Position numbers and translations under genes: made by a program | Notes under the pieces: model-generated | The model's input: only the letters and a program-made list of their open reading frames with translations | Told to the model about the DNA's origin: nothing | The model's database searches: none | In this document: piece after piece, positions 25,219-32,984 of the stretch | Position numbering within the stretch: position 1 is the first letter of the stretch | Layout of the letters: every line of letters begins with the position of its first letter | Source of the DNA: JAKAQB01 sp027320105 | GTDB lineage: Bacteria; Actinomycetota; Acidimicrobiia; Acidimicrobiales; Palsa-688 | Assembly: GCA_027320105.1 (NCBI GenBank) | Contig: DAHVMA010000087.1 | Coordinates: forward strand, 6,777-70,776 | Reading direction: 5' to 3' | Length of the DNA stretch: 64,000 bases

Positions 25219-26619
25219 ATGCCCTCGCGTCCAGCGACCCTCGGACAGCTCCGCGGTTCCGGGTGGGAGTCGGTCCCGGTGAAGGAGGAGGTGCGGTGCA
25301 ACGCCGCCCGCCGGATAGCGGCCGGCCAGCCGCTCGTCGAGGGGGTGCTCGGTTACGAGCACACGGTGCTGCCGCAGGTCGAGAACGCCCTCCTCGCCGG
25401 CCACGACATCATCTTCCTCGGCGAGCGGGGCCAGGCGAAGACCCGCATGATCCGCTCGCTGACGGGCCTCCTCGACGAGTGGCTGCCGGTCGTGGCCGGC
25501 TCGGAGATCCTCGACGACCCCTACCACCCGGTGTCCCGCTACGCGCGGGACCTGGTGGCCGACAAGGGCGAGGACACCCCGGTCGAGTGGGTGCACAGGG
25601 AGGGCAGGTTCGGGGAGAAGCTCGCCACCCCGGACACCTCGATCGCGGACCTCATCGGGGAGGTGGACCCGATCAAGGTCGCCGAGGGTCGGTACCTGTC
25701 GGACGAGCTGACGCTGCACTACGGCTTGGTGCCTCGCACCAACCGGGGGATCTTCGCCATCAACGAGCTCCCCGACCTCGCTGAACGCATCCAGGTAGGC
25801 CTCCTCAACGTGCTCGAGGAGCGCGACGTCCAGGTCCGGGGCTACAAGATCCGCCTGCCCCTCGACGTCATGCTCGTCGCCTCAGCCAACCCGGAGGACT
25901 ACACCAACCGGGGCCGGATCATCACCCCGCTGAAGGACCGCTTCGGCGCCCAGATCCGGACCCACTACCCCCTCGACGTCGAGACGGAGATCGCCGTCGT
26001 CCACCAGGAGGCGACGCCGCTGCGTGGCATCGGGGTGCGCGTCGATGTCCCCGAGTACATGGCCGAGGTGATCGCGACGCTGTCGCACCTCGCCCGCCAG
26101 TCGAGCCAGGTCAACCAGCGCTCGGGCGTCTCGGTCCGCCTGAGCGTCGCCAACTTCGAGACGCTCGCCGCCGGGGCGGCCCGCCGGGCGTTGCGGCTGG
26201 GGGAGCCCGAGGCCGTGCCCCGCGTCAGCGACCTGGAGAACCTGGCGGCGTCCACCGCAGGCAAGATCGAGATCGAGTCCCTCGACGAGGGCCGGGACGG
26301 GGTGCTGGTCGGGCGCATGCTGTCACAGGCGGTGCTCACCGTCTTCCGGGCCCGGGTCCCGATGGACACCGTGCGCGACGTCGTGGGCGCCTTCGACGAG
26401 GGGGTGGTCGCCCGTGCCGGCGACGACATGGCCTCCGCCGAGCTCCTGGAGGTGCTCGGCCAGGTGCCGGCGCTGCGTTCGGCGGCGGTGCGCCTGGCGG
26501 GCAGCGAGTCGCCGGCGGCGCTGGCGGCAGCGGTCGAGTTCGTGCTGGAGGGCCTGCACCTCTCCAAGCGCCTCAACAAGGAGCCGTCGGGTGCGGGTCT
26601 CGCGTACCGAGCGCGCTGA
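25219..26619 (+). CDS. MoxR/magnesium-chelatase-like AAA+ ATPase
   Basis: The 466-aa AAA+ protein has Walker A GERGQAKT (residues 68-75) and Walker B in FAINELPD, where Asn (N182) precedes the conserved Glu. A sensor-1 region in VMLVASANPEDYTNRGRI and a lid region rich in helices follow. The very similar MgChl-I-like ATPases act as chaperones that insert cofactors or remodel complexes together with a VWA-domain partner. The next gene encodes just such a partner. The two form a MoxR/VWA pair of unknown target, separated by 89 bp with a second promoter box. Confidence 0.88.
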   Translation: MPSRPATLGQLRGSGWESVPVKEEVRCNAARRIAAGQPLVEGVLGYEHTVLPQVENALLAGHDIIFLGERGQAKTRMIRSLTGLLDEWLPVVAGSEILDDPYHPVSRYARDLVADKGEDTPVEWVHREGRFGEKLATPDTSIADLIGEVDPIKVAEGRYLSDELTLHYGLVPRTNRGIFAINELPDLAERIQVGLLNVLEERDVQVRGYKIRLPLDVMLVASANPEDYTNRGRIITPLKDRFGAQIRTHYPLDVETEIAVVHQEATPLRGIGVRVDVPEYMAEVIATLSHLARQSSQVNQRSGVSVRLSVANFETLAAGAARRALRLGEPEAVPRVSDLENLAASTAGKIEIESLDEGRDGVLVGRMLSQAVLTVFRARVPMDTVRDVVGAFDEGVVARAGDDMASAELLEVLGQVPALRSAAVRLAGSESPAALAAAVEFVLEGLHLSKRLNKEPSGAGLAYRAR

Positions 26620-26696
26620 CACGCCGAAAACCGCCGCCCCCATCGCGTCACCCCCGGCGGAGCGTCGGGTGGGCTGATGTGATGCCGACGGTCGTT

Positions 26697-26702
26697 TAGC
26701 TT
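26697..26702 (+). promoter_or_regulatory. -10 box of the VWA gene (leaderless)
   Basis: TAGCTT ends 6 nt before the GTG at 26709, so the VWA gene probably has its own promoter as well as any read-through from the MoxR gene. Confidence 0.45.
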
Positions 26703-26708
26703 GGGCTC

Positions 26709-28664
26709 GTGCGCCGGTCCACCTACTCCCGCTGGGACGGCACCCAGGTCGGCCTGGAGTACGGAGCGGATGACGCGTTCCGTGACCTGACCGACGAGGT
26801 GCTCTACCACGGTGACCTCAACCAGGCGTTGCAGCGCCTGGCGCAGCGGGGCTTCCGGGATCGCAACGGCCGCCATGTCGCCGGCCTGCGCGAGCTGCTC
26901 GAGCAGCTCCGCCAGCGGCGCCAGCAGCTGCTGGACGGACACGACGTGAGCGGCCCGCACGAGCAGATCGCCCGGCGCCTGGAGGAGATCATCGACGCCG
27001 AGCGGGCGTCGCTCGACGAGCAGCGCGACGTCGAGCGCAGCCTCCAACTCGAGCTCCTGCCCCAGGACCTCGCCGGCCGCCTGCGCGAGCTGCAGTCCTA
27101 CGACTGGGCCAACCCGGAGGCGGGGCGGCGGTTCGAGCAACTGGTCGAGGAGCTGCGCTCGGAGCTGCTGTCGAGCTACTTCGACCGCATGCGCGACGCC
27201 ATGTCGGACGTGTCCCCCGAGGCGCTGCAGCGTACGAAGGACATGATGAACGACCTGAACCGCATGCTCGAGGCCCGGGAGGCCGGCCGGGACACCGACC
27301 GCATGTTCGAGGAGCTCATGGAGCGCTACGGGGACATGTTCCCCGACAACCCGTCGAGCCTCGACGAGCTGCTCGAGAGCCTGGCCCGCCAGATGGCGGC
27401 CATGAGCCAGCTGCTCGCGTCGATGACGCCCGAGCAGCGTGGCGAGCTGCAGGCGCTCTCCGACGCCCTGCTGGAGGACATGGACCTCCGCTGGCAGATG
27501 GACCGCCTCGGCGCCAACCTGCGGGGTGCCTTCCCCCAGATGGGATGGGACCGGGCCCGGCCGTTCCAGGGCGACGGTGACCCCCTGGCGCTCGGGCAGG
27601 CGGCGTCGGTCATGAACCGCCTCGGCGACCTCGACCGCCTCGAGCAGCTGATGGCCGGCGCCAACAACGCCGCCGCCCTCGCCGAGATCGACACCGAGCG
27701 GGCGGCCGAGCTGCTCGGCGCCGACAGCGCCCGCTCGCTCGAGCAGCTGGCGCGCGTCGCCCGCCAGCTGCGGGACGCCGGGCTGGTGGAGCACAGGGAG
27801 GGCCGCTTGGAGCTGACCCCGCGGGGGCTCGGGGCCATCGGTCGCAACGCTCTCGCCGACCTGTTCTCCCGGCTCGTCAAGGACCGGATGGGACGCCACG
27901 GCGCCGACGCCGTCGGCACCGGCCACGAGCGCACCTACGAGACCAAGGCCTACGAGTGGGGCGACCCGTTCAACCTGTCGATCGAGCGCACCGTCCGCAA
28001 CGCCCTCGGCCGGGCCGGCGCCGGCACGCCCGTCCGCCTGTCACCCGACGACTTCGAGGTGGAGCGGACCGAGACGCTCACCCGCACCTCGACGGTGCTG
28101 GCGCTCGACCTGTCGCTGTCCATGGAGTTCCGCGGCAACTTCCTCGCCGCCAAGAAGGTGGCCATGGCCATGCACGCCTTGATCACCAGCCAGTACCCGA
28201 CGGACTACCTGGGGCTCGTGGGCTTCGGCGAGCGGGCGCAGGAGCTCTCGGCGTCGCAGCTGCTCGAGGTGTCGTGGGACTACAGCTACGGCACCAACAT
28301 GCACCACGCCCTGCTGCTCGCCCGCCAGCTCTTGGCGCGCCAGCGGGGCACCAAGCAGGTGGTCATGATCACCGACGGCGAGCCGACCGCGCACCTGCTT
28401 GCGTCGGGGGAAGTCTTCTTCAACTACCCGCCGGTGCGGGAGACGATCGACCAGACCGTCGCCGAGGTGATGCGGGCGACGCGGGAGCACATCACGATCA
28501 ACACGTTCGTCCTCGACGCCACACCGGATCTCCGGCGCTTCGTCGAGCGCCTCTCGGAGATCAACCGGGGACGGGTGTTCTTCGCCACGCCCGACACCCT
28601 CGGGGACTACGTGCTCGTGGACTTCCTCGACCAGAAGCGGGCGCAGCGCCGGCGCAGCGCCTGA
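26709..28664 (+). CDS. VWA (CoxE-like) domain protein, partner of the MoxR ATPase
   Basis: The 651-aa protein has about 440 helical, coiled-coil-prone residues rich in Leu, Glu, Arg and Gln, then a C-terminal von Willebrand A domain. The MIDAS metal site is complete: D467, S469 and S471 in ALDLSLSME, T529 in YGTNM and D556 in MITDGEP. MoxR ATPases pair with such proteins to remodel client complexes, with the metal site binding the client or the ATPase. It starts with GTG after a leaderless-type -10 box. No membrane segment is visible, so it is probably cytosolic. The client is unknown. Confidence 0.88.
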   Translation: MRRSTYSRWDGTQVGLEYGADDAFRDLTDEVLYHGDLNQALQRLAQRGFRDRNGRHVAGLRELLEQLRQRRQQLLDGHDVSGPHEQIARRLEEIIDAERASLDEQRDVERSLQLELLPQDLAGRLRELQSYDWANPEAGRRFEQLVEELRSELLSSYFDRMRDAMSDVSPEALQRTKDMMNDLNRMLEAREAGRDTDRMFEELMERYGDMFPDNPSSLDELLESLARQMAAMSQLLASMTPEQRGELQALSDALLEDMDLRWQMDRLGANLRGAFPQMGWDRARPFQGDGDPLALGQAASVMNRLGDLDRLEQLMAGANNAAALAEIDTERAAELLGADSARSLEQLARVARQLRDAGLVEHREGRLELTPRGLGAIGRNALADLFSRLVKDRMGRHGADAVGTGHERTYETKAYEWGDPFNLSIERTVRNALGRAGAGTPVRLSPDDFEVERTETLTRTSTVLALDLSLSMEFRGNFLAAKKVAMAMHALITSQYPTDYLGLVGFGERAQELSASQLLEVSWDYSYGTNMHHALLLARQLLARQRGTKQVVMITDGEPTAHLLASGEVFFNYPPVRETIDQTVAEVMRATREHITINTFVLDATPDLRRFVERLSEINRGRVFFATPDTLGDYVLVDFLDQKRAQRRRSA

Positions 28665-28762
28665 GCCGTCGCCCTGAATGGGCCCTTGCGCTACCGCCCT
28701 CCGAGGATCAGAATCACAGCACTGTAGTTACATCGGTGCGATCGTCCTGGGAGGAGCAGCCG

Positions 28763-29074
28763 ATGACCGACATCCTGAGCCTGACGGCTCTCGTCGTGGC
28801 CGGAGGAGAGGACCGCAGCTGGCAGCGGAGGGCCAACTGCATGGGGGTGGACCCCGACCTCTTCTTCCCCGAGCGGGGGGCCTCGACGCGGGAGGCGAAG
28901 GAGGTCTGCCGGGGCTGCGTCGCACGCGAGGAGTGCCTGGAGTACGCCATCACGCACAGCGAGAAGTTCGGGATCTGGGGTGGGCTCTCGGAGCGGGAGC
29001 GCCGCCGGATCCGCCGGCGTCGTGTCCTCGAACGAGCGTCCGGGGTCCCGACGCTCGGTGGGGCCGCTTCCTAG
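28763..29074 (+). CDS. WhiB-family iron-sulfur transcription factor (WhiB2/WhmD-like)
   Basis: The 103-aa protein keeps the four [4Fe-4S] ligands C26, C49, C52 and C58 in the pattern C-x22-C-xx-C-x5-C. The turn GIWGG is followed by the basic tail RERRRIRRRR that contacts DNA. WhiB proteins act with the principal sigma factor and respond to redox or NO. The length and spacing suggest the WhiB2/WhmD cell-division subgroup, but this is tentative. A good GGGAGGAG lies 8 nt before the ATG, so this gene has a normal leader. Its stop overlaps the stop of the convergent formiminotransferase-like gene by 4 bp. Confidence 0.93.
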   Translation: MTDILSLTALVVAGGEDRSWQRRANCMGVDPDLFFPERGASTREAKEVCRGCVAREECLEYAITHSEKFGIWGGLSERERRRIRRRRVLERASGVPTLGGAAS

Positions 29075-29934
29075 CCCTCCACCGGCGCATGCGAACTTCC
29101 CCCGTCGAGGCCCGCCGCTTCCAGGCGGGCCTCGATCGTCTTGCCCGCTCCTATCCCGAGGGTGTCCCAGCGTGACGGTGCCACGGCCTCCAGCACGGCG
29201 CGGGGCAGGAGGCCGACCAGCTCCGCCCCCGCCACGGCGACCCGACTGGCGACGGCATCGAAGGCGTCGGCGGGACCGATCCTCCACGGGTCGATGAGGT
29301 TGCACGACACCTGGACCCGCTCACCGACGCGCAGGCCCAGGGTGCGCAGGCCGGGGGCGCGGATCGCCGCCGCCACCTCCCGGGCCGCACCGAGGTCGGC
29401 GTCGGCGAGCCACAGGTTGTAGGCGACGAGCACGGGGCGGGCACCGACGCAGCACGCGCCGGCGGTGGGGTGGGGAGCGCCGGGGCCCGTGTCCGGGGAG
29501 CGCCGCACCCAGGCGTCACGGCGTAGCTCCGGCAGGGTCGGCTGCCCCGGCCCGTACAGGAAGCAGGGGAGGGCCAGCGCGCCGGCCGCCCAGCGGGCGA
29601 AACGGTCCCGCGCCTGCACCGCCGCATCGATCGGGGCGTCGGCGAGCAGGCCGCCGGGGGCGCGCTCGACATGGACGAACGGGACCACGTCGACGATGCC
29701 GCGCCGGGGATGGGCGCCGCTGTGGGAGCTGAGATCGAGGTGGGCGATCGCCGAGGAGGCCAGCCGGCGGGCGGCCGCCTCCACCTCGGGCCCCTCGCCG
29801 GCGAGGGTGAACACCGCCCGGTGGTGGTCCGCATCGGCGTGCAGGTCGAGGGCGAGCGGTCCTGCGGCGGTGCGCAGCTCCGCGAGGAAGGCCAGGTCGC
29901 GGCCCTCGCTGACGTTGATCACGCACTCGAGCAC
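29071..29934 (-). CDS. Glutamate formiminotransferase-like protein
   Basis: The 287-aa protein matches the N-terminal domains of formiminotransferase (FTCD). It has CVINVSEGRD at the start, DHHRAVFTLAGEG, the HSGAHPRRGIVDVVPF block that holds the catalytic His, and the ALPCFLYGPG and VSCNLIDPW motifs. The enzyme family moves a formimino group from formiminoglutamate to tetrahydrofolate in histidine degradation. No hut genes are near, so a related folate role is possible. The GTG at 29934 starts exactly at the conserved N-terminus. The 29 codons upstream in the open frame are rejected. Confidence 0.85.
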   Translation of the reverse strand: MLECVINVSEGRDLAFLAELRTAAGPLALDLHADADHHRAVFTLAGEGPEVEAAARRLASSAIAHLDLSSHSGAHPRRGIVDVVPFVHVERAPGGLLADAPIDAAVQARDRFARWAAGALALPCFLYGPGQPTLPELRRDAWVRRSPDTGPGAPHPTAGACCVGARPVLVAYNLWLADADLGAAREVAAAIRAPGLRTLGLRVGERVQVSCNLIDPWRIGPADAFDAVASRVAVAGAELVGLLPRAVLEAVAPSRWDTLGIGAGKTIEARLEAAGLDGGSSHAPVEG

Positions 29935-29995
29935 GGCGCCCCGTACCGTAGCCGGCCCCGGGCGGCCCGCCCTACCAGTCGCGGTGGCCGGGGAG

Positions 29996-30001
29996 TAACG
30001 T
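29996..30001 (+). promoter_or_regulatory. -10 box of tatA (leaderless)
   Basis: TAACGT ends 7 nt before the tatA ATG, with no ribosome-binding site between. Confidence 0.45.
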
Positions 30002-30008
30002 TCGAAGC

Positions 30009-30317
30009 ATGCTCGTCGCAAATCTCTTCGGCTCCGACGGGATCATCGTGGTGGTGATCGCGTTGATCGTGATCTTCGGGGGCAGCCAGCTCCCGAAGAT
30101 CGCGCGCAACGTCGGCGCGGCCGGCAAGGAGTTCAAGAAGGGCCAGCAGGTGGAGGAGGACGGCGCGGAAAAGGCCCCCGCCGCGCCGCCGGCCCCGCAG
30201 ATGATCACCCCGCCGGCACCGGTGCCCAAACCCGACACTGTCACGTTGAGCAAGGCCGACCTCGACGCCCTCATCGACCAACGCCTGGCCGGCAGGGACG
30301 ACCCCTCGGCGAACTGA
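30009..30317 (+). CDS. tatA: Sec-independent translocase subunit TatA
   Basis: The 102-aa protein has one transmembrane helix (about residues 10-24, IIVVVIALIVIFGG), the hinge and amphipathic helix SQLPKIARNVGAAGKEFKKG, and a Pro/Ala-rich acidic tail. This is the TatA/Hcf106 layout, and the FGGSQLPKIARN hinge is diagnostic. TatA polymerises to move folded proteins across the membrane. tatC is not in the window. A single tatA away from tatC is common. It diverges from the formiminotransferase-like gene and converges on the second whiB. Confidence 0.92.
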   Translation: MLVANLFGSDGIIVVVIALIVIFGGSQLPKIARNVGAAGKEFKKGQQVEEDGAEKAPAAPPAPQMITPPAPVPKPDTVTLSKADLDALIDQRLAGRDDPSAN

Positions 30318-30340
30318 GTCTCTGTCGGCCAGAGTCTCAG
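30314..30340. terminator. Bidirectional hairpin between tatA and whiB
   Basis: CTGAGTCTCTG and CAGAGTCTCAG form an 11-bp stem with one mismatch and a 5-nt loop. It overlaps both convergent stop codons, so it can serve both genes. Confidence 0.6.
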
Positions 30341-30582
30341 TCGGCGCTGAACGTCACCGAGCCACGCCGCCGCCGGGCGATGCGCCGCCGCTCGCGCTCG
30401 GAGGCACCGCCCCACACGCCGTGCTCGATGCGGTTGACGAGCGCATACTCGAGGCACTCGCGCTTGACCGGGCAGTCCGCACAGACACGCCGGGCCAACT
30501 CCACGCCCACCCCGTCACTCGGGAAGAAAGTCTCAGGCGGCAGCTCCCTGCACTTGCCCTCGGCCATCCACGCTGTCTCCAC
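30337..30582 (-). CDS. WhiB-family iron-sulfur transcription factor (second copy)
   Basis: The 81-aa protein has the four cluster ligands C11, C34, C37 and C43, the turn GVWGG (residues 55-59) and the basic helix ERERRRIARRRR. The GTG start at 30582 is preceded by GGGAGG and gives the normal WhiB length. The ATG 12 nt upstream (30594) is also possible. It lies 1.3 kb from the other WhiB gene in opposite orientation and differs strongly outside the core, so it is a separate subfamily. Its upstream region faces the leuA promoter. Confidence 0.93.
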   Translation of the reverse strand: METAWMAEGKCRELPPETFFPSDGVGVELARRVCADCPVKRECLEYALVNRIEHGVWGGASERERRRIARRRRGSVTFSAD

Positions 30583-30773
30583 AGAACCTCCCATTGTCCA
30601 CCAGTCTGACTCGAAGATCGGCTGATGGGTTCCCCCTGACCGCAAGATTGAGCAAACACTCAGGTTTGGGGCAGCGCACCGCCCCGGGGGTGAGCGACGC
30701 GCCTCCGGTCCTCCGCCCCTGGACCCGCCGACACCATACCGGACACCGGCGTCCGCCCACCAGGGTTTCGGCT

Positions 30774-30779
30774 ACGATG
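30774..30779 (+). promoter_or_regulatory. -10 box of the leuA leader
   Basis: TACGAT ends 8 nt before the leader-peptide GTG. Transcription should start at or within 2 nt of that codon, so the leader peptide itself would be leaderless. Confidence 0.55.
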
Positions 30780-30787
30780 GTCCTGCC

Positions 30788-30823
30788 GTGACCAGCGATC
30801 AGTTCTTCCTCCTCCTCACCTAG
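30788..30823 (+). CDS. leuA leader peptide (attenuation)
   Basis: An 11-codon frame GTG ACC AGC GAT CAG TTC TTC (first seven codons), then three CTC Leu codons, ACC and TAG, encodes VTSDQFFLLLT. Three consecutive identical Leu codons directly before a stop, followed by two hairpins and leuA, are the signature of leucine attenuation. When charged Leu-tRNA is scarce the ribosome stalls on the CTC run and changes downstream RNA folding. The frame is too short for routine gene calling. No other role is likely. Confidence 0.85.
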   Translation: MTSDQFFLLLT

Positions 30824-30883
30824 GCGGGCACCACCCGGTGCTCGCCGAGCCTCCTGCGCCTCCGGGCCAGGAGGTTTTTTCTT
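30823..30883 (+). promoter_or_regulatory. Leucine attenuator: pause hairpin and terminator before leuA
   Basis: Hairpin 1 (30823-30832 with 30837-30846) is a 10-bp stem with one G-U pair that starts at the last base of the leader stop codon. Hairpin 2 (CCTCCTG 30850-30856 with CAGGAGG 30868-30874) is followed at once by six T and a further T-rich run, so it is an intrinsic terminator 28 bp before the leuA ATG. Stalling in the leader peptide would be expected to change which hairpin forms. The antiterminator pairing itself was not worked out. Confidence 0.82.
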
Positions 30884-30902
30884 TCCATGCCCGGAGGTAC
30901 CC

Positions 30903-32603
30903 ATGGCGACCTACGCCTACCCCACTCCTTGCGACATGCCCTACCAGCGCTACCGGCCCTACCGCCCGCTCGTCCTCGCCGATCGCACCTGGCCCGACCG
31001 GGGGCTCACCGCCGCGCCCCGGTGGTGCAGCGTGGACCTGCGTGACGGCAACCAGGCGCTCATCGACCCGATGGACCCGGCCCGCAAGCTGAAGTTCTTC
31101 GAGACGCTCGTCGGCATGGGGTTCAAGGAGATCGAGGTGGGGTTCCCCGCCGCCTCCCAACCGGACTTCGATTTCATCCGCCAGATCATCGAGGAGGACC
31201 GGATCCCCGACGACGTCGCCATCCAGGTCCTCGTGCAGTGCCGCCCGGAGCTGATCGACCGCACCTTCGATGCGATCCAGGGCGCCGCCCACGCCATCGT
31301 GCACTTCTATAACTCGACCTCGACGTTGCAGCGGCGCGTCGTGTTCGGCCTCGACGAGGGGGGGATCACGGACATCGCCACCTCGGCAGCCCGGATGATC
31401 CGCAAGATGGCCGACACGCTCACCGGGACGGACCTGCGCTACGAGTACTCACCGGAGAGCTTCACGGGTACCGAACCCGAGTACGCCGTCGAGGTCTGCG
31501 AGGCGGTCATGGACGTCATGGAGCCCACCCCGGAGCGGCCCATCATCATCAACCTGCCCAACACCGTCGAGATGTACGGGCCGCAGGTGTACGCCGATGT
31601 CATCGAGTGGTTTGGCCGGACCATCCGCGACCGTGAGTCGATCGTGCTGTCGTTGCACCCCCACAACGACCGAGGCACGGCCGTGGCCGCCGCCGAGCTT
31701 GCCCAGCTCGGTGGGGCCGACCGGGTCGAGGGCACCCTGTTCGGCAACGGGGAGCGCACCGGCAACGTCGACGTCGTCACCCTGGCGCTCAACCTGTTCT
31801 CCCAGGGTGTCGACCCGGGGCTGGACGTCTCGGACATCGACGCCTTGAAGCACGTGGCGGAGCACTGCAACCGCCTGCCTGTGCATCCCCGGCACCCCTA
31901 CGCCGGGGACCTCGTCTACACCGCCTTCTCGGGTTCGCACCAGGACGCCATCAAGAAGGGCATGGCGGCTCTCGCCCCCGACTACGAGACCTGGGAGGTG
32001 CCGTACCTGCCCATCGACCCCAAGCACGTCGGGCGCACCTACGAGGCGATCATCCGGGTGAACAGCCAGTCCGGAAAGGGTGGCGTCGCCTACGTGATGG
32101 ACGCCGAGCACGGCCTCGACCTGCCCCGCCGGCTGCAGATCGAGTTCTCCAGGGAGGTGCAGGCCGTCACCGAGGCGTCGGGCACGGAGATCAAGCCGGG
32201 GGAACTGTGGGAGGTGTTCGAGCGGACCTACCTCCCCGACGACGCCGCCATCCGGTTGCTGTCGTCGGAGGTCAGCTCCGGCGGCGAGCACACCACCCGG
32301 GTCGTCGCCCAGGTGCTCGTCGACGGTCGCCACCGCACGCTCGTCGGTGTGGGCAACGGCCCCGTCGCCGCCTTGGTCGACGGCCTCCGCTCCGAGCTCG
32401 ACGTCCAGCTGGCGGTCAGGGATTACCACCAGCACGCCCTCACGGAGGGGACCGAGGCGTCGGCGGTCGCCTACGTCGAGGTCCTCGGCCCCGACGGGCG
32501 GAGCACATGGGGCGTCGGGATCGACTCGAGCACCCTCGACGCCGGGCTGCAGGCGGTCATCAGCGCTGCCAACCGGCTCCGCCCTGCCTCCGCCCGGACC
32601 TAG
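30903..32603 (+). CDS. leuA: 2-isopropylmalate synthase LeuA
   Basis: LeuA condenses acetyl-CoA with 2-ketoisovalerate, the first committed step of leucine synthesis. The 566-aa protein is the long actinobacterial form. The catalytic TIM barrel has WCSVDLRDGNQ (metal and substrate binding), FKEIEVGFPAASQ, YEYSPESF and LHPHNDRGTA with two metal-ligand His. NLPNTVEMYGPQVY and GTLFGNGERTGNVD follow, then a linker and the C-terminal leucine-binding regulatory domain (from about residue 430). GGAGG lies 8 nt before the ATG. It is controlled by the attenuator upstream and probably by leucine feedback. Confidence 0.97.
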   Translation: MATYAYPTPCDMPYQRYRPYRPLVLADRTWPDRGLTAAPRWCSVDLRDGNQALIDPMDPARKLKFFETLVGMGFKEIEVGFPAASQPDFDFIRQIIEEDRIPDDVAIQVLVQCRPELIDRTFDAIQGAAHAIVHFYNSTSTLQRRVVFGLDEGGITDIATSAARMIRKMADTLTGTDLRYEYSPESFTGTEPEYAVEVCEAVMDVMEPTPERPIIINLPNTVEMYGPQVYADVIEWFGRTIRDRESIVLSLHPHNDRGTAVAAAELAQLGGADRVEGTLFGNGERTGNVDVVTLALNLFSQGVDPGLDVSDIDALKHVAEHCNRLPVHPRHPYAGDLVYTAFSGSHQDAIKKGMAALAPDYETWEVPYLPIDPKHVGRTYEAIIRVNSQSGKGGVAYVMDAEHGLDLPRRLQIEFSREVQAVTEASGTEIKPGELWEVFERTYLPDDAAIRLLSSEVSSGGEHTTRVVAQVLVDGRHRTLVGVGNGPVAALVDGLRSELDVQLAVRDYHQHALTEGTEASAVAYVEVLGPDGRSTWGVGIDSSTLDAGLQAVISAANRLRPASART

Positions 32604-32606
32604 GCT
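32601..32606 (+). promoter_or_regulatory. Possible -10 box for the 32615 gene
   Basis: TAGGCT overlaps the leuA stop codon and ends 8 nt before the ATG at 32615. Confidence 0.4.
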
Positions 32607-32614
32607 GGCCGGCC

Positions 32615-32896
32615 ATGTCGCAGCAGCAAACCGAAGAGACCGCACCGCCGCGGGGGCATGTGCTCATCGTCTACCTCGGGCCCGTCGCCCCCCACTGGCG
32701 GGTCGACTCGGACTTCGGTGACCGGGCGCTGATCGAGGAGTTCCGCCAGCGGGCCATGGCCCGCCTGCTGCTGCTCCCGCCCCACGACCCGCAGTTCCGG
32801 CGCAACCGTGAGCGCGTGGCGCGTGACGCCGAGCGGGAGAACCTCCTGCTCGAGTGGGATCTCGGCCTGCCCGACGACGACAGCGGCGGGAACTAG
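32615..32896 (+). CDS. Small conserved-type protein of unknown function
   Basis: I do not recognise this 93-aa protein. It is soluble, with a beta-type start (HVLIVYLGPVAPHWRVDSDFGD), a basic helix (EFRQRAMARLLLLPP) and a charged tail ending DDDSGG. It follows leuA by 11 bp and precedes ppk by 58 bp in the same direction. The longer open frame that begins inside leuA is rejected. Confidence 0.6.
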   Translation: MSQQQTEETAPPRGHVLIVYLGPVAPHWRVDSDFGDRALIEEFRQRAMARLLLLPPHDPQFRRNRERVARDAERENLLLEWDLGLPDDDSGGN

Positions 32897-32941
32897 GCGG
32901 GCGGCAGGCTCTTCCCCGTGGGAGCGGCCGGGCGCAGTCGG

Positions 32942-32947
32942 TAGCCT
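32942..32947 (+). promoter_or_regulatory. -10 box of ppk (leaderless)
   Basis: TAGCCT ends 7 nt before the first GTG of ppk at 32955, which favours that codon over the second GTG at 32976. Confidence 0.45.
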
Positions 32948-32984
32948 TGACGGGGTGAGCGACAGCCTTGACAGGGTGAGCGAC
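32943..32984. repeat. 21-bp tandem duplication over the ppk start
   Basis: Positions 32943-32963 and 32964-32984 match at 20 of 21 bases. The duplication copies both the start GTG and its upstream context, so two in-frame starts 7 codons apart exist. Confidence 0.85.

Noticed and set aside
31449..32645. Long open frames antisense to leuA and similarly to ppk, icd, purH and UPF0182
   Set aside because: They mirror the codon structure of the real genes in very high-GC DNA and have no motifs or starts of their own.
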